A stretch of DNA of 64,000 bases from Spinellus fusiger (lineage: Eukaryota > Mucoromycota > Mucoromycetes > Mucorales > Phycomycetaceae). Made by a program: the position numbers and the translations under genes. The notes beneath the pieces were generated by a model. The model ran no database searches. It saw only the letters and a list, made by a program, of their open reading frames with translations, and was not told where the DNA came from. Where the stretch lies: positions 1-64,000 of the forward strand of contig JALLLS010000053.1 of NCBI GenBank assembly GCA_025094145.1, read 5' to 3'. This document shows positions 21,269 to 33,481 of the stretch, in pieces. Numbering within the stretch: position 1 is the stretch's first letter; each line of letters opens with the position of its first letter.

Positions 21269-22305
21269 ATGGTGTCAGCTATTGACGGTCATAACAAAGC
21301 CAGACCTTTAGCAAATACATTGGGAAAGCAAAAGGAGGATCTTCCAATGGACCTTGACAGCCTCAAAGACATATTCAGCTTTTCTTTCTTTTCTGGAAGG
21401 CCAATCATAAACCTTCTTCTCTCTATTCTATGGGATATTGGGTTGCCTGTTCTTCTGTACCATTTGTTGAAGCCAGTAATAGGGCAAACGCTGGCCATGA
21501 TAGCTGCCTCCTCCCCTCCTCTTGTCATTGTACTCATGTAAGACATGATCATGCTTTAACTATTCACTTGAGCAGACGTATGGCAAAAGAACAAGTGATA
21601 GATATGCTTGGCTGTATCTCTGGCATAGGTTTCTTAATCTCTGGCATTGTGGTAAGTTGTGGCAAAGATGTAATCACTCATTGAATAAGTCCATTGCAAA
21701 ACCAGATGAAAGAGTTGCTTCTATTTGTGAAGCACTTATTCCTTTACTGATAGGTGTTTTCTGTCTCTTGTCTCTTTTACCTATTCGCATTGGATCTTTT
21801 GAGCTCAGACCCATTGTTTTCCAAGTGGCTACACAGATCATGCCACGGCAAGCATCCAACACAACACTCGAGTCATTTGATAATGCACGCCTTCAAAATA
21901 CAAAGGCTCAAAAAATGAATTGGTAAACACGGACAAGACCACTAAGTCTTATTCACTATACCCAGGCTTTATTTTCATGCAGCAAGGTTCAGAACAGATA
22001 TGAGAATCATGACAGGTGCATGGGGTACACTCCTTATTATTGGTTTCATTGTCAAGGTTGTTATTGTAGAGAGAGAAGCCGATATTAGTCATGCACAGTC
22101 TGCAGGTTACATCCTATTTGGCATCATTGCATTCTTGATGGCCTGTTTTACCTGGATATATAGTACTATAGTGAATGTACATGTTGTGAAACAAGTTACT
22201 TTTTGGCGCACTCACCCAGAAACAGTTCCTCAAGGAGAGGGTGTATTCAATCTTAACTGGGCTCTACAAGCCATCTCCAGTGCCTATAGTCAAATAGAGA
22301 GCTAA
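21269..22305 (+). CDS. Polytopic membrane protein (VC0807-like), 305 aa
   Basis: Exons 21269-21537, 21576-21651, 21690-21922, 21966-22305 (918 nt, in frame) with introns of 38, 38 and 43 nt. After a polar N-terminus the protein alternates hydrophobic segments: LLLSILWDIGLPVLLYHLL, a segment around LVIVLI, LGCISGIGFLISGIVV, ALIPLLIGVFCLLSLLP, GTLLIIGFIVKVVIV and SAGYILFGIIAFLMACFTWI. That gives about six membrane spans. The pattern, including a dimeric-looking IRIGSFELRP loop, resembles small integral membrane proteins annotated as VC0807-like in fungi, whose function is unknown. Its stop lies 40 nt from the convergent INTS13-like gene. The family label is tentative; the membrane topology is clear. 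Confidence 0.6.
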
Positions 22306-22345
22306 TGTAACAATTATACCAAACAATAGTTTATTTCTGTCTAAA

Positions 22346-25300
22346 TTAAATCAATTCACCCTGTTCACCTCCTTGCACAGGCATACGACCATCGAACTCT
22401 TTCTTTGCCCTTCTCCATACACCTTGCTTATAGACTAATTCAGTACCATCATAAGGATCGTTCTCTTCTCGGAAACCTCTTTTCCTAATCTGTCTTGTTT
22501 TCCAATAGGCCCAGTGTACACTCTGGGGTGTGCCTAACTGTTTATCTTCCTGTGTCTCTTCTACTGCCTTTTCCTCATATGTAGGAGGGGCAATGTCAAG
22601 ATAAGAACTGTACATTGCACTTGTCCCCATGTATTTACTCTTCTCCTCTACTATGTCTTTGCCTTTTCGACGGCCACGGAAGAGAGGATTCACACCCAAG
22701 GGAGTAGGGTTTCTTGTCTGCTTGGGGTGAAATCCATCCCTCTCTTTGAATTGACTGTCCATGCCATCGAATGAAATAGCATCTTCTCTTTCACGATGGC
22801 TCATTCCTTGATAGTGCTGTGTTTGACGCCATGCCATGTCCACATCAGACTCTGAACTATTCACCTCTTTGGCAGGCTCTTTTGCAGTTTCATTTTCAGT
22901 TGTTTTTTGTGAAATAGTCGTCAAGATACGACTACACAGCTATAACAAAATAATCAATAATCAATAATAAAAGAAAAAGGAAAAAGGAAAAACCATTTGC
23001 CTTGGTATGGTTTGGAGAATCTTCTGTGAATCGTTTTCCAATGAGTTGAAGAGCCAACAAGAGCTTTTTAGCAAGGAGTCTATCCAATCAGTGTATGGAT
23101 ACTTAATACACACTTACTGAACTTCTTTGCCTCTAAGTGATTTTGGAAATACGTTTCTGGGTCTGCCTTGAAGGGCCATTGTTAATTCATCTACAAGCTG
23201 ATAATGAAAGAAGAGAGACATGAAGCATAAGTGGAATGATTTTTTTTAAAATAAAACAATAACAACAACAATAACAACAACAACAACATTTACCATATCA
23301 ATTAAGCCTTCTGCTGATCTTTGGTCTCGGATATGACTTTGAACCATAATGGTTTCTAGCTGTTCAAAGAGATCATTGACTAGGCCCTGATAGAGTAAGC
23401 CACAGGAGTTGCTGATAGGACCTACCGAAGCTACACCAAATCCAGTGCTGATAGGGTCTCCATTCAATGCATCAATAGAGCATGCCATGATGGAGCGTGA
23501 ATCCACCTCGACAGGGAATCGGTCAGTGCCATTGCAATCCCGCATGCATGTACGCCACCGTGCAGCCCTCTCTATGTATTGGTTTGTATAGACCTTTTGT
23601 GTTTTAAAGGCTAAAGGACTCAATAGGACAGGAATACTGTTCTTATGAGTGAATCGAAATGGGTTATAAGGCACCATAGCACAGCGATCGGTAGAAACAG
23701 TAACAGTCTTCAAATAGGCTTCTCTGCTGTCAAAGACAATAGGACGTACAAAATTATCCATAAACTCCTACACTATTAGAGACTGTCTGTATAGAAATAG
23801 CCATTACCTGGAGAGAGGCAGACGAAGGAGTCATCCACAAGGGTGTAGGCTTGGATTCTTGCTTTACATGCAATTCTTCTTGTTTTACAAACACACCTTC
23901 TTCTTGTTTGATCATGCTTTCCTCCTCCTCTTCCTCCTCCTCCTCCTGTTTTATAAATACTTCTTCCTCCTGTTTGACAATTGCTTTGTTGGTGCCAGTC
24001 TCTGCTCTGATAAAGGCAGCTTCCATATTCCGGTCTAAACAGCGTAAATAGACTTCACCTATGAACAGGATGTACATGCATCCACTGTTAATTAATATCA
24101 TCTTATTTATTGATACATCATTGCTTACCTTGATGCTCTACCAACACATGAGTCCAGTCTTTTTTGTTGACTGAGTGTGCTTTCACTGTCACCAAGTATG
24201 ATGCACTTCCTAGAAATAGGCACATGTGCATACATGTGTATAGGTTCATAGACTTATAGGTAGATTCTATGCGTATAGTATCAATGCCTGTCTTACCTTT
24301 TAATGTCATGTCCAGAAATGTCTCTGTAGGTGGGTCCTGCGACTAATGAAGAAGATGAATAAGAAGTATAAGCAAACTCATACCTTTACAGGTGACACTA
24401 CATGCATACATGTGCACCAACCAGTGTCTAGCCCGAACAACATGCGTCAGTGATTTCTCTACAGACATGTCTATAGATAGATAGATACCTGATCTCTTGC
24501 CTCGTTTCAGGTACACAAGTTCTGTTGTGCGCCCTTCCAAGAAGTGGTGGTGGTAAAGACGAAGCTCAGTTGTAGGTACAATTGGATCAAAGCGATGCTG
24601 ACATCCCGCTTGGTAATAAAAAGACACAGTTTTTGTTGTAGCAGGTTGACCAGGATGAGCAAGGTCTGCCTTTGTCTTTTATATATATTTATATTTATAT
24701 ATACATTTATTCATTCATTCATAGGTTAATATCAGCCCAAGGATTCTCTTATTACCTTCATTGGGATCTTGGAAATGACAAGTCGGTTGACATTGTAGTA
24801 CTGTTGTGCTAAATGAATCATTGCATAATAAAAGTCATCTTGTCCATTGGGAATGTTGTAAACAGACATTGTGATTTGAGAAGAGACCTGTTGATAATGA
24901 ATACTAGTACATGGCACACTCTTTCACCTTGGAATGACATGTGTCTGGTGGTACATTGCTGTTAAAGGGGAGCACTCGAAGGACATCCACTTGAAGATGT
25001 TTGATACTATCCATGGTTACAAATACACTCGAGTGTATTGGCTTACTTTGACTGCATTTCTGATGATAATGTCTGAAATGCTTGAAATACCAAACTCCTC
25101 AGATCAACAAAAGCTTCTTCTTCATTGTCTCTATAGCTGTGGATATATATTGGCATTCATTCAAATGATTCCCTTTTTCTTTCTTTCTTCTTCCTTACAG
25201 AGTGCCTGTTTCGTCTGCCTTTTTCCATAGCACCACCAATACCATACGAAAGCGACGCCATCGTGGTAGACGTGAGCCCTTATTAGAGGACAGATCCTGC

Positions 25301-25774
25301 ATTACTTGCTGGACAGTGTTGGCCATACGTTGGCCTGTGACCTGTTCGCGTGGTTGAGCCTTTTCAAAACTAGCTGCTATCTACACTGCATGTCAGTATC
25401 ATCCAATGGTCTATAGGCACTCTCGTCTTACTTTCACTAAGTTCTGGTCACTGTCTTTCCATGAATTGAAAATAAAAGGCGTCTGCTTAGCCGCAACTAC
25501 CAGTACCTATAGCTCATGAGTCGATTGCTCTAAGCAAACCACCTTACAGGAGCCTGATGAGGTCGAGCAAGACCCCATGCTATTCTACAAAACCCAAGAG
25601 TGCCTTCCACCATGGAGGCCCATAGTGGGAATGGCGGCAAAAGTTCTTTACATTATAGTTGTTGTCTCAATGACCCTTACGTGTAGGTGCTACATTAGGT
25701 ATAGGCAGAGACACTGTGGGCGAGAATGCACCGGGATGACTATCCAAGACAATGACAGTGCGTGGTTCCGTCAT
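22346..25774 (-). CDS. Integrator complex subunit 13 (Asunder) homologue, ~835 aa
   Basis: INTS13 is part of the nuclear Integrator module that joins the RNA-cleaving module in metazoans. Exons (minus strand): 25774-25681, 25645-25548, 25506-25432, 25380-25199, 25130-25047, 25006-24928, 24887-24756, 24675-24517, 24342-24297, 24209-24129, 24058-23808, 23767-23294, 23197-23118, 23079-23001, 22939-22346 (2508 nt). The start RTVIVLDSHP and the segments GTLGFCRIAW, FIFNSWKDSDQNL and NVNRLVISKIPMK parallel metazoan INTS13 (x-V-F-V-V-D-H, S-M-E-Y-C-R-I, LNSWTQEDQNL, ITNIPMK). H-Q-G-E-V-Y-L-R-C-L parallels the later HGGEIFLHVL. The junction between exons 8 and 9 is uncertain. The intron 22940-23000 appears to be GC-AG. 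An acidic stretch carries five [VI]KQE motifs. The C-terminal ~200 residues are charged and disordered. Confidence 0.78.
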
Positions 25775-25889
25775 GAAGAAAGGGGTGGTTTGTTTATGAT
25801 TCTATTCTTCTCTAGCCAGTGATTTTACCAAGTCACTTGCAGACGATAAAGCATGAGATGTTTTCTCAATGAATTTTATTTTATTTTAT

Positions 25890-26892
25890 TTAAGCAGAGG
25901 CAGACTTCTGGATGGAAGAGGTTCTGCGTCTAGCAATCTTACGGTCCTTGGTCTCCTTCACACGCTTAGCAAGCAACTGCTTGTATTCAGCCTCAGCTTC
26001 AGTGGAGGCAGCAGCTCTTCTGCGCTTGATGGCGGTTCTCTGTCTCTTGCGCTGGAGAGTGAGGGGAGTGACAAGACGCTGGATCTTGGGGGCCTTGGTG
26101 TAGGCCTTCTTCTCGGCGTTTTTGGGCTGTACTTCACGACGGATAACGTACTTGCGGACATCATCTTCCTTGCTCAAGTTCTGTCCAAAGAAAGAAAGAC
26201 AAAAAAAAAGACAATAAGTGACCCCATTCTCTCTCTCTCTTTTATTTTCTCTTATTCTCTTTTCAATAGACTTACGAAGAACTTGCGGATCTTAGAGGCA
26301 CGCTTGGGACCGAGACGCTTGGGGACAGTCACATCAGTCAAACCAGGAATCTCCTGCTCACCCTGCTTCACAACAACAAGGGACAAGACAGCGAGGTCAG
26401 AGCCAACAATGCAGCCACGGACGGACTTTCTCTTGCGCTCACCAGTGCGGCGAGGACGGTAGCAAGAGTGGCCCTTGCTCAACAAGAGGCGGACACGGTA
26501 GGGCAAGAGAACACCCTGCTTCATGGGGAAACCCTGCTTGTCGTTACCACCAGAGACACGGAAGACGTAGCCCTTGAACTCATCACCAAGAGCATCGCCA
26601 GACACTTCCTGGGACATGCGCTTGTCGTAGAATCCACGGCTGATAATAGCAATAATAAAGAGGTCAATCCAAGGGCACTCATGGATAGAAAGATAAGCTT
26701 TTACTCACAGACGACGCTCATCGTCGATTTCAATGAGCTTTTGGCAGCCAGTGGCCGGGTTCGCAATGTTCAGCTAAGAGAATCAAGAGGATGAATTTAG
26801 CACGTCTTCATCCATCTCTTCTATCGATCAATTCATCCATCCATCCATTGTCGCGTGCAATAAGATGCCCTTGTTCTGATGCCTACCTTCAT
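25890..26892 (-). CDS. RPS6: 40S ribosomal protein S6 (eS6)
   Basis: Component of the small ribosomal subunit and a classic TOR/S6-kinase target. Exons (minus strand): 26892-26887, 26773-26709, 26639-26276, 26180-25890. It reads [20 protein letters not shown], then [51 protein letters not shown] and [11 protein letters not shown]. The basic C-terminus ends in [12 protein letters not shown] with the phospho-acceptor serines. The first exon holds only two codons (M-K), the usual pattern of an early intron in ribosomal-protein genes. The intron before exon 2 is the longest (113 nt). Confidence 0.97.
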
Positions 26893-27059
26893 GCTAGCTT
26901 CAAAGGAACGATAAAAAGGAGAGAGAATTGCTTGTCGAGAGAGACTGCTTTGCAAGCACTGGCCTGAGATACAATCACATTTCCATAAAAGGATGATTTG
27001 ATTTCTATCTATGGTATTTTCAATAAGAGAAACGTGGGGATTTCTTTTCAAACTTTAAT

Positions 27060-27550
27060 TCTGAATAGGACAAATTTATTATTTACAAATAAGTTAACAC
27101 ATTGAATTAGTTAACAGATTAACAAGCTGAATAAACTAAACCGAAATAAATAGAGCGTTAGGCTATAATATATGCTATGAAGGGCTTGTTAGCAGTTGAT
27201 CTGTTGCTGGTTTTTATTATATAGCCATGTAAACAGATATATAAATACGATATAGATGGATAAGTGGTTAGTGATACACTTATATAAACTCTTATTCGGA
27301 TATTTATCTAAAGATGCCTCTGTGTATCACTGTTCTTATAGAGAAAACAAGAGGGAAAAGCAAGAAGAAGAAAGGGGGGCAAAACACTGAAAATGTGTGG
27401 ATCTGCAATAAAACTTACTGCTCGTGTATCCACCACTGTACTGTGTAGCTTCCACTGTAGCTCGCATGACACACAAACTATAAACATCCTTCCCCTGGAT
27501 GCAGTTTTAGACGTCTCAGTTGTACGTGTTCGATCCTTTTGTTTGGACAA
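27060..27550. other. Intergenic, no supported gene
   Basis: Region between the eS6 start and the FGE-fusion gene. A minus-strand ORF near 27308-27550 is not convincing. Confidence 0.4.
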
Positions 27551-27555
27551 ATGAG

Positions 27556-27563
27556 TATAAATA
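27556..27563 (+). promoter_or_regulatory. TATA box of the glycosidase-like/FGE gene
   Basis: TATAAATA, 66-73 nt before the ATG at 27629. Confidence 0.5.
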
Positions 27564-27628
27564 GACTCTATTGGACTTTTTATATGAATATATATTTATA
27601 AAAAATACATCCATACCCTATTATTCCT

Positions 27629-30560
27629 ATGCTTATTAAACCTTTGTCTGAAGACTATGTTCTCAGATTGCGCCCTCATCAAGTAGATGGCCCTGCTACT
27701 CCGCGTGAATTTGCTCATTGGAATATTGCCATGAAGAAGTGGCGTCGGGAGAAACTAGAAAAGACTCCAAAAGACTCTATTACTGTGGGCTATGATGTGC
27801 CCAATCTCATAGTAAGAAGTGCTGTTCCTTACAGTGACTAATGTTCTAGTGGATGCAATCCAACTACGCTCAACTCCATGTGATGGCCCATGATATTTTC
27901 TTGTTTGATTACAAGACAAATACTTACACAGTAGACCGTTTCTTAAAGGGTAAATTTCTATCTATTCTTTGTCTTTGGCTCACATACCACAGATACGGAA
28001 GAGCGGTATGGTTTGATAGACTCTGTCGTTGTAAGTGGCTATTCTATTTTACATTTTGTTTCTATATTGATTCCATAATAAACATAAACATAAATTAACA
28101 AAGAGTGGATAGATTTGGCCTGTATTCCCCAACCTGGGGTGTGATAGTCGCAATACAGAGGATTTCTTTCGTTCTCTTCCTGGTGGTAAGCCAACCATAG
28201 ACCAACAGTGTAGTGACCGATCATGCAACTTAGGCACATACGGCACACGGGGACTTGTTGAACAGTTCCATCAGCGCAATGTCAGGGTCATCTTTTCTGT
28301 ATTACCATGGGATAATGGCACAGTAAGTGGTGGAGTCCAGACAAACATCTAACAAATGATCAGCGTGACCCCCAGGCAGATTGGAGTTATGTCTTGCCTC
28401 GTCTGATGAGTAAGAAGCAGACTATTCTATCTATTTATCCAATGATGTCTTAATAACATATACAACAGAGGAGTACCATGTCGATGGCATGCTGAGTGAA
28501 GTGGCCTATTTCACCCAAGAGTATTGGTTGACTTCTCTTGCCATTGGTTATCCATTAGTGCTCCAGTCTGCTGCAGATGTCCCTGAGACAATGAACAGAT
28601 CTTCGAATGAAGATGATACATCCGTAAGTTTTTGTTCGATTCTTTCTTATTCTAAACAACAGGATAGTTTTTACGCTTTAACACTACAGACACGGGTAAG
28701 TTGAACTGAGATTGGACTTTCAATTGAATCTAATCGTCTGCTGTTTCTATAGCCAAATATGATACACGACTGTATGTATGGATAGAATGAGCTGATTTCC
28801 TCTTTATATTTCTGTTGGGCACTGACTCAATGGATTCTTCTCTAGTCGTATTCCTACCGTTGCCTCTCGAAAATACACAGAGTCCAGGCATATGACCCAT
28901 TCTACTGACAGATGGTCTCGTAACAAGACAGACTTGATTCAACATGCATTCTTTAATGGTATTTTCTCTCTTTTTTCTCCTTTTCTTTCTTTTCTTTTCT
29001 TATTTGTCTTTTTATCTTTTTATCTTTCTCATTACACTAATAACAATGATTAGGCATTGGTGTTGATACTTGGGAGAATATCTTTGGTACATGGAACCAA
29101 ATGACACCCCGTGATGGTGAGGCACTTCGTCGTACGAGTAGTATTCTCCGTGCCTTTGGTCCTACTTTCTTGAGTTCACCAGAATGGGAGCCTCACTCAC
29201 CTTGCATCAATTACAAGAACGTATTCAGCAGCAAATGGAAATCCACTGCGTGTCCTGAACAATCCTTATGGACATTTGTCAACAGAGGCCCCTTCCAAGT
29301 GAATGGACATCAAATAGTTGTAGGGTATCGTATAGGTCTGCAGTTCTATGATGTGTGGCATGGACGTGAGTTGTATCCTTCCAACATTGTCGATGGATTG
29401 GCCACCCTCACGTTTGATATTGAACCCAAGGGCTATGGATGTATATTTGCATCGCCCGACATGACAGAGCTGCCTTTCCATTTCAACGAGTGTCTTGCCT
29501 TTATGGCGGAGAGATCCAAGATACCTCTACAGAACTATCCTATCTCCAACTCCATCTTGTGGCAGGAGTTGGATGAGATCAAGGTGTCTCCTATTGTAAA
29601 ACAGACACCACCTTCTATGGTCAGAATTGATGGGGACCAATATCAGTTCCGTATCAATGGCCGTGAAAACCACCCACCAGGCATTGAATATCCCGGTGTT
29701 GACATTCAATACCCCTGGGAGTAAGTCCATGTGTAGAGCTAGACTAGAGTCACTCACTGGAGACAATCTTTTCTTATTTATTATTTGTTTAATTATTTAT
29801 TTGTTTATTTTATAGATTTGAACCTACTCGCATCCATTCTTCACATCAAATCAAAATGAGACCCTTTTATATAGATGTGTTTCCAGTCACTGAGAAACAG
29901 TTCAAGGAGTTTCTGGATGTTTCTCATTACCAACCTTCTGATCCCACCAACTTCCTCAAGCACTGGTCGGATGGCACTTACCCATGCGACACAGGTAATA
30001 AACCTGTCACTCATGTCTCTATTGAAGATGCACGTGCCTATGCACAGTGGGCAGGAAAGAGGTAATGTTTGTTTTAATGAGAGAGCAACTACCAATACTT
30101 TAGATTGCCACACGAATGGGAGTGGCAGTATGTAGCTCAAGGGGGTGTCGAGTATCGCACATACCCCTGGGGTGATATCTGGGATGATGAACGTGTTCCT
30201 GAGTCCTATACTGGCCGAGACCGCCTCTATCCTAATCATCCACCAGCTGATGTGGATGCCCATGTTCAAGGACGGTCTGTATTTGGTGTCTATGATCTTG
30301 TGGGCAACGTGTGGGAATGGACAGATGTCTATGTGGATGAACACACAAGAGCTGCAGTGATTCGAGGTGGATCTTATTACACTCCCCAGCACAGTGACCG
30401 ATATTTCCCACAGGCCTACCGTAATGACGAGCATGGCAAGTACCTGCTCATGTCTCCTTCTATGGACCGATCAGGAACCATTGGATTCCGTTGTGTAAAA
30501 GATACAGAAGAGAGTGCTGCTGCCTATGGTAACTGTCCATGGTATGGCCAAGAAGATTAA
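27629..30560 (+). CDS. Glycosidase-like N-terminal domain fused to a C-terminal FGE-sulfatase (SUMF1/EgtB/PvdO-type) domain, 753 aa
   Basis: Exons: 27629-27811, 27850-27949, 27993-28030, 28113-28322, 28364-28409, 28469-28623, 28668-28695, 28753-28771, 28846-28958, 29054-29720, 29816-30061, 30104-30560 (2262 nt, in frame). The N-terminal part holds IWPVFPNLGCDSRNTEDF, VRVIFSVLPWDNGTRDPQAD, RWSRNKTDLIQHAFFNGIGV and TWENIFGTWNQMTPRDGEAL, typical of an uncharacterised glycoside-hydrolase-like domain also found in bacteria. From residue about 520 on it is an FGE domain: PFYIDVFPVTEKQFKEFL, HVSIEDARAYAQWAGKRLPH, EWEWQYVAQGG, GNVWEWTDVY, RGGSYYT and IGFRCVKD. FGE-fold proteins convert sulfatase cysteine to formylglycine or act as non-haem iron enzymes; which applies here is unknown. 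No signal peptide is visible. Confidence 0.85.
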
Positions 30561-30774
30561 GTGGATTCTACTTGAGTTTCCTCATATATATATTTTGGAA
30601 AAACATTCATTATCAATAATAAATGTCACTGTATGAGTGATAATGGAAATATACTATTATATAAATGCATGTGCTATTAAATCAACAAAACCTCAATGCT
30701 ACTTAGACATTGATAGAATGAAATACTCATAATAGAAATGACATAACAGAAATAATAAAGACATATAAATAGCC

Positions 30775-31416
30775 CTAAAGTGCCTTGTAAACAGGAATTG
30801 TACCCCTTTGTTTCGGATGAGGACGCCCAGCAGAAAATCCTTTTGCACTGCCAGAAGGGGGTTGACGTACACGAAGATCAACAGGAATGGAATAGACCCG
30901 ATCTATTCTATCAAGATCATCCACGCCACCAGGGTACTCTGAAGAGACTTTGCTCTGGCTTGGGGAATAGACAAAATCAAATGATGCCTCTTCTACACAA
31001 GCAGTACTACTTGAGATGAAAAGAGGATCAAACATGCTTGATATGGTGTTATTGTAAATAAACTCTTCCGTCTTTGAGTCTACTGAGAGGGCTATGGAGT
31101 TGCTAGAAGAGTGTAGATCCTGTAATAAGGACACCAAGGGCCCTTCTATAGAAGAAACATCTATTGAGTCAACTATGGAAGTGTCACTAGATGCAGTGTC
31201 TGTGATAATCAAAGGAAGAGCATATTCATCTTCGTTCTCATCCTCATTCTCTGTAGTGATGTATTCATTGCTCTGTTCCTTCTCTCTCATACACTTTTCA
31301 CTGTGATTTTCCATAGTATTTTCCACAGTATTTTGTAGGTTGGTTTGGACAAGGTTGTCTTCACTGCTTTCTAAACTCTCCTCTTTTTCACTGTCTTCTT
31401 TATCGTCAGAGTTCAA
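30775..31416 (-). CDS. Acidic, disordered protein of unknown function (start unresolved)
   Basis: The reading frame ends in KGFSAGRPHPKQRGTIPVYK and carries a long Glu/Asp/Ser-rich N-terminal half (EDSEKEESLESSEDN and similar). Upstream it runs open only to about 31437 and no ATG is found in frame, so at least one 5' exon is missing from this model. A nearby MDRRDIINLFPKTK ORF at about 31480 may belong to it, but no splice junction of normal intron length joins them. No domain recognised. It is tail-to-tail with the FGE-fusion gene. Confidence 0.45.
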   Translation of the reverse strand: MNSDDKEDSEKEESLESSEDNLVQTNLQNTVENTMENHSEKCMREKEQSNEYITTENEDENEDEYALPLIITDTASSDTSIVDSIDVSSIEGPLVSLLQDLHSSSNSIALSVDSKTEEFIYNNTISSMFDPLFISSSTACVEEASFDFVYSPSQSKVSSEYPGGVDDLDRIDRVYSIPVDLRVRQPPSGSAKGFSAGRPHPKQRGTIPVYKAL

Positions 31417-31429
31417 TATGTATGCTATG

Positions 31430-31900
31430 CGTTTTCTTTACCATTATTCAAACTTAGTCTTTGGAAATAGATTGATAATGTCTCTTCTATCCATGAGAAG
31501 GTGTCTTCAGTCTTGGAGAATTTCATCAAAATCAACAAAAGAAAAAAGATAGAATTGCTTACTACCTATAGAATCATACTTTTATTACCCCTGTCAGATG
31601 ATAGTTTTCTATTTTCATTGTAAAAAATGTATTAGCTTTTTCCAAACACTTTGCATATCTGATTTTTATTTTGCGTCTATGTTTTTCTTGTTTGTGTGCT
31701 TACCCTACAAAAATAAAAATAAAATGTCTAATAAAGACATGCCTTCTGAATATATACATTGCTTCAACATTGTTGATGAAATTCCCTAGTTTGATCTAAT
31801 AGAGGTAAAAGGGCAACGCGAAAAAGATTTGTACGAAATGAGTGCCCTGGAATAGCATAAATAGAAAATATGCGTAGGTGAGAAGAATCCTTCAAAAGAG
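31430..31900. other. Intergenic, nothing recognised
   Basis: AT-rich sequence beside the acidic-protein gene. Confidence 0.4.
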
Positions 31901-31904
31901 CCTG

Positions 31905-32030
31905 ATTCAGACTTAATGAGACTCATGGATCTTGATAGTTACAAGATTTTTTGTAAGACTTCACAGGAAACAGTCATGGTTATTCAGCAAGAGTCAGTTA
32001 CTTTATTATTATTTAGGTTCCAGTTTTTAT
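31905..32030 (+). pseudogene. N-terminal fragment of the DDE transposase family seen at 18.6 kb
   Basis: Translates as RLMDLDSYKIFCKTSQETVM followed by VIQQESVT. It aligns with the piece at about 18636-18730 (FYKHSLEAVVVVQQELIT). Only this N-terminal portion is visible; the rest of the element is absent or unrecognisable. Confidence 0.5.
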
Positions 32031-32099
32031 ATATGGGGTTTGTTTTGTTTTATGAGATTAGAGCTTGGAGAAAAGTAGAGCCTTTGGTGAAGGATTGAC

Positions 32100-33480
32100 C
32101 AGATCCATTTCAGCAGTAAGCTGTTGTATGGGTCTGATGGTGGAAGAGAGAACAAGAGAAGAGGTAAATGGTTGGTTCTAGAAGACAGTGAAAGAAGGCC
32201 TCTTGAATGTAATGGGCTACTGGGAACAGGTAGGCAAATAATACTAGGTGTTGTGTAAATTGGACAGAGGATAGTTTTGGGTAGTATCTGATAGCAGATA
32301 TCAGAATGCATATTTTATTATGACAATTAGATAAGTATTTATATTATGTTTCTGTGGTACTATCCAATTCCCAAGTGATAAATGCTGTGATAAAATAAAG
32401 AAATGTATGATGAATGATGGGTAAGAACCAAGAGTTATTGTGATAGAGAGGTGAACGGTGATGGACACAGTTATCCCAGTAGTCTTCAAGATTTGGAGGT
32501 AGCTTTTTTTTTAACGATGGGAGAAAATCCCCAAGGATACTACAGACAACCTCATTTCAAGCATGCATAGAAGATACTAGGCTGTCATTAATACCAAGGG
32601 TGGAAACAATAAATATTGATATTTTTCACCCAATAAACTTACATCTATTATTCTATTGACTTTCTTTGTACTTCATTCAATTTCCAAGTCTTTATTATAT
32701 GTTTAATGTATTATTATAAATTATAAAGTATTCAATCCCTGCCATATATTAATATGCTACTGTTCAGAAACGACGAGGAACAAGTGGTGTGTTTGGTAAT
32801 AAAAGAGTTATATTTCTCAAAGTTATATACTACAACATTTGCAACTACTTATATACTTTTCAGACTATGTTAGATTAATATAATTTATACAATAGCAATG
32901 TGTCTTGGAATGTACGAGTCAAATTCATCTACATCCTCAACACTAAGAATCCTCCCCATGCTTTTGGAAGAGATTGCTTTTGTAATTTTATATAGATTAA
33001 TGTATCATATAGAAAAGTTATATAAGCTATCTATCTATTAGATGGAAGAAAGCTTTGCGATTTTTCTTTTATATTACAAACACACCTTTTGTTTCTGATT
33101 TTTTGAACAGTATGTTTTAATGATAAGGAGAAAGTATTTCCTATTACAGAAGCATATTAGAATCTAAAAAATCTACCTAAGATTTTCACAAGCCATTGTA
33201 ACAAAAAATTTAAGTTCTTATAGGGTGGCCAACATGTCCAATACGTGAATAGCAACTCGACACCTAAAATAATAATAAAATATACTTTGGATTGTATGTT
33301 ATGTCTTGATACAGTCACACAAAATTAGAAAGCATACGACTCCCTAATTTATACATTTTTAAACATGATTCTTCTTCTTTTTTACCACAGAATCACATTC
33401 CATTAAGCAATCTCAAATGTCAAACGCAGAATCCTCAACTAGAAACTATAGAGTTTATAATAAGCTTGAAGAAAATAGAT
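32100..33480. other. AT-rich transposon-flanking DNA, no gene
   Basis: Contains the diverged repeat shared with 4833-5050 (from about 32781). No intact ORF. Confidence 0.45.
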
Positions 33481-33481
33481 T

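Noticed and set aside
24360..24489. Extra exon in the INTS13 gene (frame containing SLTHVVRARHWLVHMY)
   Set aside because: Including it puts the following conserved exon (PPTETFLDMTLKG) out of frame. It was treated as intron, with that junction flagged as uncertain.
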